A DNA stretch of 64,000 bases from assembly GCF_049647105.1 (NCBI RefSeq), contig NZ_JBARWZ010000016.1, forward strand, positions 1-64,000. Direction: 5' to 3'. Each line of letters starts with the position of its first letter. Positions within the stretch are counted from its first letter, which is position 1. The notes below the pieces were generated by a model. That model worked only from the letters and a program-made list of their open reading frames with translations. It did not search any database and had not been told where the DNA came from. Positions 24,501 to 31,937 of this stretch are shown piece by piece. This stretch comes from Actinophytocola sp049647105 (GTDB lineage: Bacteria > Actinomycetota > Actinomycetes > Mycobacteriales > Pseudonocardiaceae). A program made the position numbers and the translations under genes.

Positions 24501-26676
24501 CGACCGTCACGGCACCGGCCAGCGCTTCCACGGCCTTCTGCTCGACGCCCTTGAACATCTTGCGCGACTGCCCACCGGACGTAAGAAAGGTGGCGAACCG
24601 CTCGAAGACGCCGGCACCGACCTCGGGGTCGAGCGCGGGCGACACCGTCACCTGCACGAAACCGGCGTGCTGGTCGTGCGAGATCGCTTCGTCGACGAGC
24701 CCGAGTTGCCCGGTCGCGCGCTGCCACAGGTGCATCGAGGTGCCGGCGAGCAACGAGTTCGTCAGCTGGGTTGCCCACGCTGCATCGGTGGGTGCGGCCC
24801 GCAGGGCGGCGGTCGCTTCCGCCACCTGCCTGCAGGCCACGTCGAGGTCGTACAACACCTGTCCGGGCAGCTCCCCCAGGACGGCGACCAGCCCGCTGCC
24901 GTCGGTGGCCCGCACGGCATCACCGCGGACGATGATCTCGGTCTGCTTCGCCAGCCACGTGTCGGCCGGCAGGGCGTCGGCCCTGGGCATCCGCTGGTTC
25001 CGGCGGGACCGGCGTTGTTCGCTCGCGGTGCGCAGCAGCTCCACCAGCTGTCGGATCTCGCCCGCCGACAGAGGCTCGGGGCCGGAGACCTGCCCGGGTA
25101 TCCAGCCGTCGACCTCGACATTCGCCGCAGCCTGCCGGGCGATGTCGGCGAGCGTCCCGCGGTAGTCGGGAGCGATCTCGGGATGAATGTAGGTCTCCGA
25201 CTCACGCAGTGCCCGGATGTCCTCGACGATCCGGCTCTTCCTGGCACGGGCCTCGGCTCGGCGGGCGGTCAGGTCGGCGATGCGGCGCGCCGCAGACTGC
25301 GGGTTGAAGTCGGTCTTCGCACCGGCCAGCGCCGCGACACTGCGCGCCAGGTCGGAATTGCCTTTGGCCGACGCGTCGGTGAGCGAGACGCACAGGTCCT
25401 GCATCTGCTGCGGCAGCTTGTCCCGCAGTACCCGCAACGCCTGCGCCTTCTCCGCCGTCACCAAGATCCGCTGACCCCGGGCAAGCAGGGCACTGACCAG
25501 GTTGGCGATGGTATGTGTCTTACCGGTGCCGGGTGGGCCCTCCACGACAACGCCGCTGTCGCCACCGAGCCGATCGATGATCTGTGCCTGGTCGTCGTTC
25601 GCGGGCAGCGGGAACAGCGGGTCCTCGGCCAGTGCCGCAGACCCGACCCCGCCGGTGCGTTCCAGCCACGCCAGCCGGTCCGACGGCTCGATGGCCTCGA
25701 CGAGTTGAGCGAGGCCGAGCGGGACCGGCGTGTCGTCGCTGTCGAGGGACCGGGTGATCGCGTCGTAGAACTCGCGCAGTGCGAAGGCGCCACGTCGCCT
25801 GGCCACCAGCGCCGGGGCGAAACCGAGCTGGGTGACCTGCCCAGTCGGCAGTGCCCATTCCTCGCTCACGGTGTGCCCGGTCAGCAGAGCGCGGCCTGCC
25901 CATTCCTTGAGGTAGGCGACGGCAGCCGGGTCCAACGGAGAGGACACTGTCTCAAGCAGACGGTCACGCAGAACCGCGGTCCCGCTCTGGTCGAACAATG
26001 CGAGGCCGGACAGCACTTCCTCGGCTTCGAGGCGGACGACGCTCTCCGGCATCAACGCGCACACCATGGCACCTGACTGCGGGTCCTGCTCGATGCTGAC
26101 GGCCTGGGTGAGTAGATGGATCCGGACGCCTGCCTCACCCTGTTCGCCGGGCGCGTGCAGCAGCCCCGCGGCGACAACTATCTCGACCGACTCCGGACGC
26201 TCCTGCGCGATCCGGTGCAGGTCGAACAGCTTCTGGAACAGTTCAGCGCGTGGCCGCCGCAGACGCTCCTCTGCCGCCCACGGCCGCCACGCGGCCATCC
26301 AGGTCGAGAACTGCTTGGCCACTTCGGGGTGGTCGGTGACAGAGCTGGGCCGGTTCACTCCAGGAAGAAGCACGCTCTCCCGCAGTACCGGTTCGTCGAG
26401 CGACCCCCGGGCGTGGTCGATCCATGGCACCACGACGCGCGGACAGGGCGGTTCAGGGTCGCGCCGCACCCGCACAGCCCGCAGGATCTCGTCTCCCGGT
26501 TCCACCGCGGTACGCACCGGGAGATGCTCGGCCGCGTCCGCGAGCAGCAGCATCTCCTCGTAGTTGGTGATCGACCGGATCGGTCGCGTCTTGGCGACGG
26601 CGAGCTGACGCAGCACACCCATCAACCGACGAACCTTGTCGCGCAACACCGGGTCATGTTCAGGAAGCTCGACCAC
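21505..26676 (-). CDS. Large SF1 helicase with DUF559/MTES_1575-type nuclease and winged-helix tail
   Basis: A 1723-residue protein. Walker A GPPGTGKTHTIANLV is near residue 380; Walker B with FDVVIVDEASQAELT is near 1050; helicase motifs include VASRAQDQLWLFHSV near 1290. It belongs to the superfamily 1 UvrD/Upf1-like ATPases, with a large coiled insertion between the first motifs. Near 1360-1460 is a PD-(D/E)XK/Vsr-like endonuclease domain (RRIDLVV...LAVECDGDAFH, then WTFWRVRESQYY). The last about 220 residues hold three winged-helix-like units (LTRSLTTLAKAGPLSSVQVA; ITNADVRKALQVS). Helicase-Vsr-like fusions are known in phage-defence genes such as Hhe (knowledge of that system). A defence role here is inference. 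It is a single-gene unit beside tRNA-Arg and insertion sequences. Confidence 0.85.
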   Translation of the reverse strand: MVELPEHDPVLRDKVRRLMGVLRQLAVAKTRPIRSITNYEEMLLLADAAEHLPVRTAVEPGDEILRAVRVRRDPEPPCPRVVVPWIDHARGSLDEPVLRESVLLPGVNRPSSVTDHPEVAKQFSTWMAAWRPWAAEERLRRPRAELFQKLFDLHRIAQERPESVEIVVAAGLLHAPGEQGEAGVRIHLLTQAVSIEQDPQSGAMVCALMPESVVRLEAEEVLSGLALFDQSGTAVLRDRLLETVSSPLDPAAVAYLKEWAGRALLTGHTVSEEWALPTGQVTQLGFAPALVARRRGAFALREFYDAITRSLDSDDTPVPLGLAQLVEAIEPSDRLAWLERTGGVGSAALAEDPLFPLPANDDQAQIIDRLGGDSGVVVEGPPGTGKTHTIANLVSALLARGQRILVTAEKAQALRVLRDKLPQQMQDLCVSLTDASAKGNSDLARSVAALAGAKTDFNPQSAARRIADLTARRAEARARKSRIVEDIRALRESETYIHPEIAPDYRGTLADIARQAAANVEVDGWIPGQVSGPEPLSAGEIRQLVELLRTASEQRRSRRNQRMPRADALPADTWLAKQTEIIVRGDAVRATDGSGLVAVLGELPGQVLYDLDVACRQVAEATAALRAAPTDAAWATQLTNSLLAGTSMHLWQRATGQLGLVDEAISHDQHAGFVQVTVSPALDPEVGAGVFERFATFLTSGGQSRKMFKGVEQKAVEALAGAVTVAGVVPSTSETVIVAARHLRVLAAARTLAMAFAPLGLTIPLELDRGSLVERLRQVRHLCSLVGAVLAAGSELAKPLSVLPATTRPALTSIDHLDLIGSVTSAVADSMRAALAQAELVRTADEVLALVSTSARPPELTAVADAIRAMDVARYAEALAALDHARTQQRDQLVCDELDQRLTDRAPELRTMLAATPDHPDWQTRLARWSPAWAWACARTWLDERAQHGLEDQLDAELASTVSDLAVLTADLAAAKAWKASMERMSARQVQALQSYRSAMSNVGKGTGKYAEKFRQAARQAMVVAQEAVPAWVMPVQQVLASIPAEPNAFDVVIVDEASQAELTSSFLLWLAPRVIVVGDDKQCTPSEIGAGSLNPIFQRLDTELPDVPEYLRADLTPKSSIFSMLRSRFGQMVRLREHFRCMPEIIAWSSNEFYLDAPLVPVRQFGADRLPPLRTTYVSGAYVEGQNATLTNPVEAKAIADSVLTCLDDPAYDGKTFGVVVLQGQSQVDLITAEIGARMSAEDWEQRRFRVGTPPDFQGDERHVVWLSLVVAPEQNFASLTRDEFRRRFNVAASRAQDQLWLFHSVTADRLRTTDLRHSLLTYMLSTGSAPLPPALTDVSPDVRQPPFDSLFEQRVFLDITARGYHVTPQVEANGRRIDLVVTGAAGKLAVECDGDAFHTTPEQRIADLQREQELKRCDWTFWRVRESQYYLNRERALSSLWPTLNSLRIGPHATATDAAAGEAQVAWTPTTTAQPDEPTQDEPEPDEIKPAEPVRLATVTSDPVATAPLPSNSDLTPDELTRSLTTLAKAGPLSSVQVAEQYGITTAEAREVLTRMVSIGLLARIGQTRGTRYVLPGDVPSVSTPEVSQPTADQRTQVLREAGRRALTNEIVRDLLAVDADTARATLAALVAEGLLDKQGQRRGTQYVLAERLDRLDADLNDPELHAVWKLSATRPITNADVRKALQVSANRAQDLLRALYERDLLERHGPRGERRYSRST

Positions 26677-26845
26677 GGGAACCTCGTCCTTGCCGTGCGG
26701 ATTATGGGCGTTGCCGGATTTGCATTCCCTGCCTGCATCGTCGAGTCAGTACACAAACGTCACACGCGCGCGCGGGATTCGTCCGAACGGACTAACCGCC
26801 CCGGATCCGGTGAAACGCCGTCCGGTCATACGACGACGTATCACG

Positions 26846-28253
26846 GGACCTACTGCCGTTCGTGTGGGTGAGTTTGGTGTCAGTCCTGTGAGGGTCTTCC
26901 GGGTAGTGGCGGGCAGAGGCCGCTTCGGGTGAGCATGGCCATGGTGATGAGTGCCTCAGGTGAGCGGAAGCCGTAGGAGCGTCGGGTGAGGACGCGTAGG
27001 TGGGTGTTGGTGGATTCGCTGCGGGCGTTGGACAGTCCATGATCGAGGGTGTTGCGGATCAGCGGCAGGTAGTACTTGATGGTCTTGGCCAGCTTGACGA
27101 ACTCGGGGATGCGGCAGCGGGCGGCCCAGGCCATCCGCCCGGCGAGCAGGACCCGGCCGGGTTTGCCTCGCGCGGCGAACACCGCGCGGAGTTGCTCCTT
27201 GAGCAGGTAGGAGCGGTAGAGCCGGTTGTTGGTCTTGGCGATGGTCGCGATCGTGGTGCGCTGGGCGCCGGTAAGGTTCTCGGGATTCTTCAGCACAGCC
27301 CAGCGGAGTCCCTTAACATCACTGGCCTGCGCGGTGTTTCCCTTGCCGCGCAGGGTGTTCCATAGTCCACGGCGTACCGTGTCGACAGCATCGGTGGCCC
27401 ACTGAATGACGTGAAACGGGTCCAGGCACAGCACCGCTTGGGGTGCTCTGGCCTTCACGGGGGTGTGGATCCACTGGGCACCATCAGCGCAGACGTGCGT
27501 GAGCTGTTTGGTGCGTTCAGCGCCGAGGGCGTCGAAGAACTTCAGCACAGTCTCGGAGTTACGGCCCTCGGCCGCCCACACCAGCCTGCCGGTGTCATGA
27601 TCGACCACGCAGGTCAGATACCGCTGCCCCTTGCGGTAGGCGATCTCATCAATCCCGATGCGACATAGGCCGGCCAGCAGGTCGGTCTTGCTGGCCTGCT
27701 CGGTCACCACCCGCTCCACGATGGCCTGGACCGCCCGCCAGGTGGTGCGCAAGAACTCCGCGACCGTCGAGGCCGCCGCGCGCGCGGTCCACCACGCCAC
27801 GGTGTCCTCGAACGCGTGGGTGTGCCGCGCTGTCGGGCGCGCCCAGGGCGCATGCGCGACCACGACCCCATGCTCCGGGCAGGACACCCGGATCACCTCC
27901 GCCTCCAGATGCACCATGGTCGCGCCCCAGTCCAGGCTCCGCCACCGCCGCGCCTGCCCGCGCCGGTCGTAGCCCGCGCACCGTCGCCGGCAGCGTGAGC
28001 ACCGCCCCCGCTGCCCGGCTCTGGCCCGAACCCGCAGCACCAGATCCCACCCGTCGTCCTCGCCGTGGTCTTCCCGATAGGTCGACTCGACCACCGTGTC
28101 CTGGACCCCCAGCAGGTCCCGTAATAGTCTCGTAGGGCGCACGCCGTCCCGTCCATGATCGTTCCTTACCTTCGCAAGTCAGAAACGTAGACGGCGCACG
28201 GCGTGCGCCCTAATCGATCATGAAACCCCACCCACACCAACGGCAGAAGAGCC
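26846..28253. mobile_element. ISL3-family insertion sequence, 1408 bp, complete
   Basis: Terminal inverted repeats of about 30 bases flank one transposase gene. The left end begins GGACCTACTGCCGTTCGTGT at 26846; the right end, read inward from 28253, begins GGCTCTTCTGCCGTTGGTGT. Twenty-odd of thirty positions match, and the right end has the GGCTCTTC tip typical of ISL3 ends. The adjoining 8-mers (GTATCACG left, TGAACCAG right) do not match, so I see no target-site duplication. Confidence 0.78.
26880..28142 (-). CDS. ISL3-family transposase
   Basis: A 420-residue transposase. The N-terminal zinc-ribbon cysteines are in GRCSRCRRRCAGY, with a further Cys/His pair VSCPEHGV. The DDE catalytic core (DUF1-ISL3 type) includes CRIGIDEIAYRKGQRYLT with the first aspartate, THVCADGAQW with the second region, and LSNARSESTNTHLRVLTRRSYGF with the terminal glutamate. 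The frame is open over full length, so the element may still be active. The gene reads leftward toward the helicase gene and ends 34 bases inside the left inverted repeat end. Confidence 0.93.
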   Translation of the reverse strand: MRPTRLLRDLLGVQDTVVESTYREDHGEDDGWDLVLRVRARAGQRGRCSRCRRRCAGYDRRGQARRWRSLDWGATMVHLEAEVIRVSCPEHGVVVAHAPWARPTARHTHAFEDTVAWWTARAAASTVAEFLRTTWRAVQAIVERVVTEQASKTDLLAGLCRIGIDEIAYRKGQRYLTCVVDHDTGRLVWAAEGRNSETVLKFFDALGAERTKQLTHVCADGAQWIHTPVKARAPQAVLCLDPFHVIQWATDAVDTVRRGLWNTLRGKGNTAQASDVKGLRWAVLKNPENLTGAQRTTIATIAKTNNRLYRSYLLKEQLRAVFAARGKPGRVLLAGRMAWAARCRIPEFVKLAKTIKYYLPLIRNTLDHGLSNARSESTNTHLRVLTRRSYGFRSPEALITMAMLTRSGLCPPLPGRPSQD

Positions 28254-28691
28254 TGAACCAGGGCGCTCAATTGCGCGCGCGGCACGTTTTGCATCAAGGA
28301 CCTGATGGTCTCGCCGTTAAACACATGTCGAGGTTAAACATGTCCACCTGATGCGTGGATTTCGATCCACCGACCGTGGTGGTTAACTACAACTGTGGAC
28401 ACACACGACTTGTTCGGAACTTTACCAAGAGACATGGATATGGCGGCGATAGGCAGGACGGCCGACATGTCAAATTTCACCGAACGACCAGTTCCGGCGG
28501 GCCGGGGACATCGATCCGGTCTGGTTTCCCCGTGTCCGCGATCGGGTTGACCGCAGGCGGGCCCGAGCTGCCGGTTGTTAGCAGCAGGTCTTGGACGCCT
28601 GCAGGCCGCTGGTGATCCGGCTCCGGGAACTGCTGGCGGAGGGCCACCGACCACGCAGCGGCTAACTTCACATGACCGAGCGAGGTACCAA
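28254..28691. other. Non-coding stretch between IS and terpene cyclase
   Basis: 438 bases with lower GC than the core. Two near-identical elements GTTAAACACATGTC (28316-28329) and GTTAAACATGTC (28333-28344) are 17 bases apart. A perfect hairpin GTGGAT-TTCG-ATCCAC lies at 28355-28370. ACATGTC recurs near 28469. A short plus-strand stretch around 28590-28663 reads like a protein end (RPLVIRLRELLAEGHRP then stop) and may be debris of a lost gene. It probably also contains the promoter of the terpene cyclase. Confidence 0.5.
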
Positions 28692-29681
28692 GTGGATGAC
28701 ATGATCCGGCATCTGGCCGTGTTCCCGTTGCGGGTCAGCCGGTGGGAGATGAACGCGGAAGACCATGTTCGCCGCTGGGTTCGTGACAGCGGCCTGGTCT
28801 CCTCCGACCGAGCACGGGAGCGATTCGAGCGCACCGCGCCCGGCAGCCTGACCGCCCGCGTCTACGCGCTAGCGTCCAAACGGCGCAGGCTTGAGGTCTG
28901 TGCGGACTGGATCGGCTGGCTGTTCCTGATCGACGACCAATTCGACGAGGGCGACACGGGTCGGTCGGTGGACACGGCGGACCGTCTCATCGCTCGCTTG
29001 CTGCCCGTTCTCGATGATGCTCAGCCAGGACCGACGAGCCTCGCTCTCTCCAACGCGTTCGCTGACGTACGGGAGCGGCTGCTGCTGCCGATGCCTGAGC
29101 ACTGGCGGCGGAGGTTTGACGGTCACGTCCGTGACTATCTCACCGCATGCCGGTGGGAGTCTGCAAACAGGCAAGCAAACCGGACACCCACCGTGACGGA
29201 ATTCCCCGCAGCCCGGCGTGACGCGGGCGCGATCTGGCCGTCGCTAGATCTGCTGGAATACGCGATAGGAGAGACCCTTCCCGACTGCCTCTATCTAAGC
29301 GAGCCCTTCCAGGAACTGGTCACCGCAGCAGCTGACGTCGTCTGCTGGACCGACGACATATTCACCGTCGAAAAAGAACGCGCCCACGGCGACGTGCATA
29401 ACTATGTCCTGATTCTAGAGCGATACGAATCCATGAGTCCCGAACAAGCGACACACCGCCTAGAGGACATGATCGCCAAACGGGTAGCCGAGTTCCAGAA
29501 AATCGCCATGGGGAACCTAGCGAACCTGCAAGAGCAGGCCCTGAAAAACGCCTCATACAGCACAGTTAGTTCGATCCTGTCTGGCCTACGCGATTGGATG
29601 CGCGGCCATCTGGACTGGGGCATGACCACCGTTCGCTACCAGCATCTAGCATATCCACTAACTGAAGGTAAGCCGAGCTAA
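28692..29681 (+). CDS. Class I terpene cyclase (sesquiterpene-synthase-like)
   Basis: A 329-residue enzyme of the bacterial class I terpene synthase family. Start GTG 28692 has GAGG 7 bases upstream; ATG 28701 is the alternative. The aspartate-rich Mg-binding motif is D81-D-Q-F-D85-E. The second (NSE) motif is D221-D-I-F-T225-V-E-K-E229, a DTE variant. The C-terminal R-Y pair occurs in DWGMTTVRYQ (near 310). Spacing between motifs (about 140 residues) and length are normal. The family cyclises farnesyl or geranyl(geranyl) diphosphate by ionisation; the product cannot be read from sequence. It is followed 68 bases later by a P450, as in the albaflavenone pair. Codon use is richer in A/T than the core genes, suggesting transfer. 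Confidence 0.92.
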   Translation: MDDMIRHLAVFPLRVSRWEMNAEDHVRRWVRDSGLVSSDRARERFERTAPGSLTARVYALASKRRRLEVCADWIGWLFLIDDQFDEGDTGRSVDTADRLIARLLPVLDDAQPGPTSLALSNAFADVRERLLLPMPEHWRRRFDGHVRDYLTACRWESANRQANRTPTVTEFPAARRDAGAIWPSLDLLEYAIGETLPDCLYLSEPFQELVTAAADVVCWTDDIFTVEKERAHGDVHNYVLILERYESMSPEQATHRLEDMIAKRVAEFQKIAMGNLANLQEQALKNASYSTVSSILSGLRDWMRGHLDWGMTTVRYQHLAYPLTEGKPS

Positions 29682-29749
29682 CTGCAAAGTTTTCCGAAAT
29701 GATGGGCGGCCCTGCCTGACCAGATCCCAACACGTGAGAGGCGCACACC

Positions 29750-31117
29750 ATGGATGAAGCGAAGGAAAGCCCACTGGCTCCGGGCGGTTTCCCGATGATC
29801 GGCCACACAGTTCGCATGATTCGCAACCCTCTGGGACTCTTGGAAGAACTTAGCCATCATCCCTCGCCAATCCTCAAGCTTAAGTTAGGCGGACGCACCA
29901 CCTTTTTGATTAAGCGTGCCGAACTCGCCAGGCAGGTCCTGGTAGGCGATTACCATTCCTACGATAAGGGCGGACCCATCATCGATGCCGTTCGACTGTT
30001 CGCAGGTAATGGCCTGGCGTCCTGCAGTGCGGCCGACCATCCTCGCAAACGTTTGGAGATGCAGCCCGCCTTTGAACGGTCCCGCCTCGCGGTGTACGCG
30101 GCCACGATGGCCGAGTGCGCGACTACCTTGGCTGACTCCTGGGAACCGGGAAGCGAGATCAGCTTCCATAAAGAAGCATTCCGCATGTTCGCCACCATCA
30201 GCACAAAAACCCTGATCGCTGCCGAGGATGCCGAAGAAGCCGCAGAAGTACTGCGAGTAACCCTATCCGACATCCTGCGGGGAGCATACCGGCGCGTGCT
30301 CATCCCGGTGAAGGTCGCGCATGAACTGCCACTACCAGCCAACCTAGCCTACCGCAGGTCACAACGCCGCTTCAACGCGGCCATCCACGAGGTAATCAAA
30401 AGCTACCGGTCGGCCGGGTTCCAATACAATGATGTCCTCTCAATAATCATGGCCAGCAGAAACCAGGCCACCGGCGAAGGGCTGACGGACATAGAGGTGT
30501 TTGACGAAATCCGGACGATCCTCGCTGGAAGCGTAGAGACCGAGGCTGCTATTCTTTCGTGGGCCATCTGGCTCCTGACCCAGCACCCGAAGACCCTGGA
30601 AGCGCTCCGCTCAGAGGTAGACACGGTTCTGCAGAACCGTCCCGCGCCTGACAACGAGGATTTGACAAAGCTGCCGTACACACACCAGGTGATTTGGGAG
30701 ACCAACCGACTCTATCCGCCAGCATGGTTGATCAGTAGACTCGCGGTGGCCGACACCACCCTGGGCGGGTATCGTATCCCCAAAGGGGCTGGTGTTGTTT
30801 TCAGTCCGTACTATATCCATCGCGACTCAAGCATCTTTCCAGAGCCGGAGAAATTCCTCCCCGAGCGTTGGGGAAACCACGAAATCTCGCCCGTGCAGCG
30901 CGCGAGCTTTATGGGATTTGGAGCAGGTCGCAGAAAATGCATCGGAGACGTTTTCGGAAATAACGTACTCGCCGTAATGCTGGCTACCATCGTTCACCGG
31001 TGGAGTTTTGTTCCGACCGAGGAAGGCCCAGTAAGGCCAGTCGCTGGGGTGACACTCGAACCCTCGAACCTAACCATACGCATCGAGGATCGACGTTTCA
31101 GCGGGCCCCGGAAATAG
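29750..31117 (+). CDS. Cytochrome P450, putative terpene oxidase
   Basis: A 455-residue P450. The N-terminal region has the proline-rich PLAPGGFPMIGH lead without a membrane anchor. The I helix reads AGSVETEA (near 257-265), replacing the usual AGxDT with a VET form seen in some bacterial class P450s. The K-helix ExxR is E317-T-N-R320. The heme loop FGAGRRKCIGDVFG holds the axial cysteine near 397. All essential motifs are intact. Start ATG 29750 has GAGAGG 9 bases upstream. A TTA leucine codon occurs at 29885-29887 (codon 46), a possible tRNA-Leu(UAA)-dependent control point in actinomycetes. Lying 68 bases after the cyclase, it probably oxidises that terpene, analogous to CYP170A1. No ferredoxin gene is adjacent. 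Confidence 0.93.
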   Translation: MDEAKESPLAPGGFPMIGHTVRMIRNPLGLLEELSHHPSPILKLKLGGRTTFLIKRAELARQVLVGDYHSYDKGGPIIDAVRLFAGNGLASCSAADHPRKRLEMQPAFERSRLAVYAATMAECATTLADSWEPGSEISFHKEAFRMFATISTKTLIAAEDAEEAAEVLRVTLSDILRGAYRRVLIPVKVAHELPLPANLAYRRSQRRFNAAIHEVIKSYRSAGFQYNDVLSIIMASRNQATGEGLTDIEVFDEIRTILAGSVETEAAILSWAIWLLTQHPKTLEALRSEVDTVLQNRPAPDNEDLTKLPYTHQVIWETNRLYPPAWLISRLAVADTTLGGYRIPKGAGVVFSPYYIHRDSSIFPEPEKFLPERWGNHEISPVQRASFMGFGAGRRKCIGDVFGNNVLAVMLATIVHRWSFVPTEEGPVRPVAGVTLEPSNLTIRIEDRRFSGPRK

Positions 31118-31433
31118 GAGGTCGATACGGTAGCTTGACCCAAAACTCGGGCCGATCAGGAATGGCAATGTCGACTTAAGAGAACGTGTCGCGAGTTGAC
31201 CTCGTTCTCGTAATTGACCTCGATTCTTCAGAGGCTTGCGCAGTTGAGGGCAGACTCAGTCTGCTGCGACACTTCGGTCACCACCGGATTCGAACCGCGA
31301 CGTGCACTGTCAGCCGAGACGGTGAGGGCACACCTTCCTTCACGGCTCCGGACATTCTGTCAGAGACATGTCCTTGACACAAAGGCACTGGTCAGACCCG
31401 ATTCCGCGAGTAGTCGGCTGAGTTGATCTTCGG
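31118..31433. other. Non-coding right flank of island
   Basis: 316 bases after the P450 with mixed composition and no gene I can support. A near-direct repeat TTGACCTCGTTCT (31196-31208) and TTGACCTCGATTCT (31215-31228) is visible. On the minus strand GGTTCGAATCC (31286-31296) resembles a tRNA T arm but the flanks do not form a cloverleaf. No transcription terminator with a U-run is evident. This is the likely right junction of the accessory DNA. Confidence 0.45.
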
Positions 31434-31937
31434 GTGCGTGCACTGGCGATCGCGCGTCGCGACGGGCTGCGGGACCAGGACCGGGTGCTGAGCGCACTGG
31501 GTTCGCTGTACCGCGAATGGGGCAGGTTGGCGAAGGCGCTCGACGCGTACCTGGCGCTGGTCGACGTGCGCCGCGACGCCGGTGACCAGCCCGGGACGGC
31601 GGCCGGGCTGACCGAGGTCGGCACCACCATGCACGCCGCGGGCCGGGTGCGGTCGGCCATGGGCTACTTCGACCAGGCCGACGAGCTGATGATCCAGGCC
31701 GGTGCGGCACCGGCCGACCACGCCCGCGTCCTCGTGTGGTGCGGGCGGACACGGTGGGAGCAGGGGCAGCACGGTGCCGCGCGGCGCTGGTGGAGCCGGG
31801 CACTCGCCATGCTCGTCGGTGTCGACGAGGCGGAGGCGGACCGGGTTCGGGCGCTGCTGGCGACGGAGCCGGAAGGCGATCCGGACTTCCCCTACCTGTC
31901 GAACACCTCGTCGTCGCCATCCGGTGGGGTCGGGTAG
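31434..31937 (+). pseudogene. TPR-protein C-terminal fragment
   Basis: About 167 codons of typical high-GC host coding sequence with TPR-like helical pairs: ALGSLYREWGRLAKALDAYL, then TAAGLTEVGTTMHAAGRV and YFDQADELM. It resembles the C-terminal TPR array of large actinobacterial regulators (SARP/NB-ARC type). The frame is closed by a stop at 31419-31421 just before it, there is no ribosome site, and the first TPR is incomplete. I read it as the 3' end of a gene truncated by the island. Its stop overlaps the convergent Fic-like gene by 46 bases. Confidence 0.6.

Noticed and set aside
31286..31296. tRNA T-arm-like GGTTCGAATCC on the minus strand, possible att remnant
   Set aside because: Stem bases outside the loop do not pair, and no acceptor or anticodon arm can be built; it does not match the tRNA-Arg 3' end.
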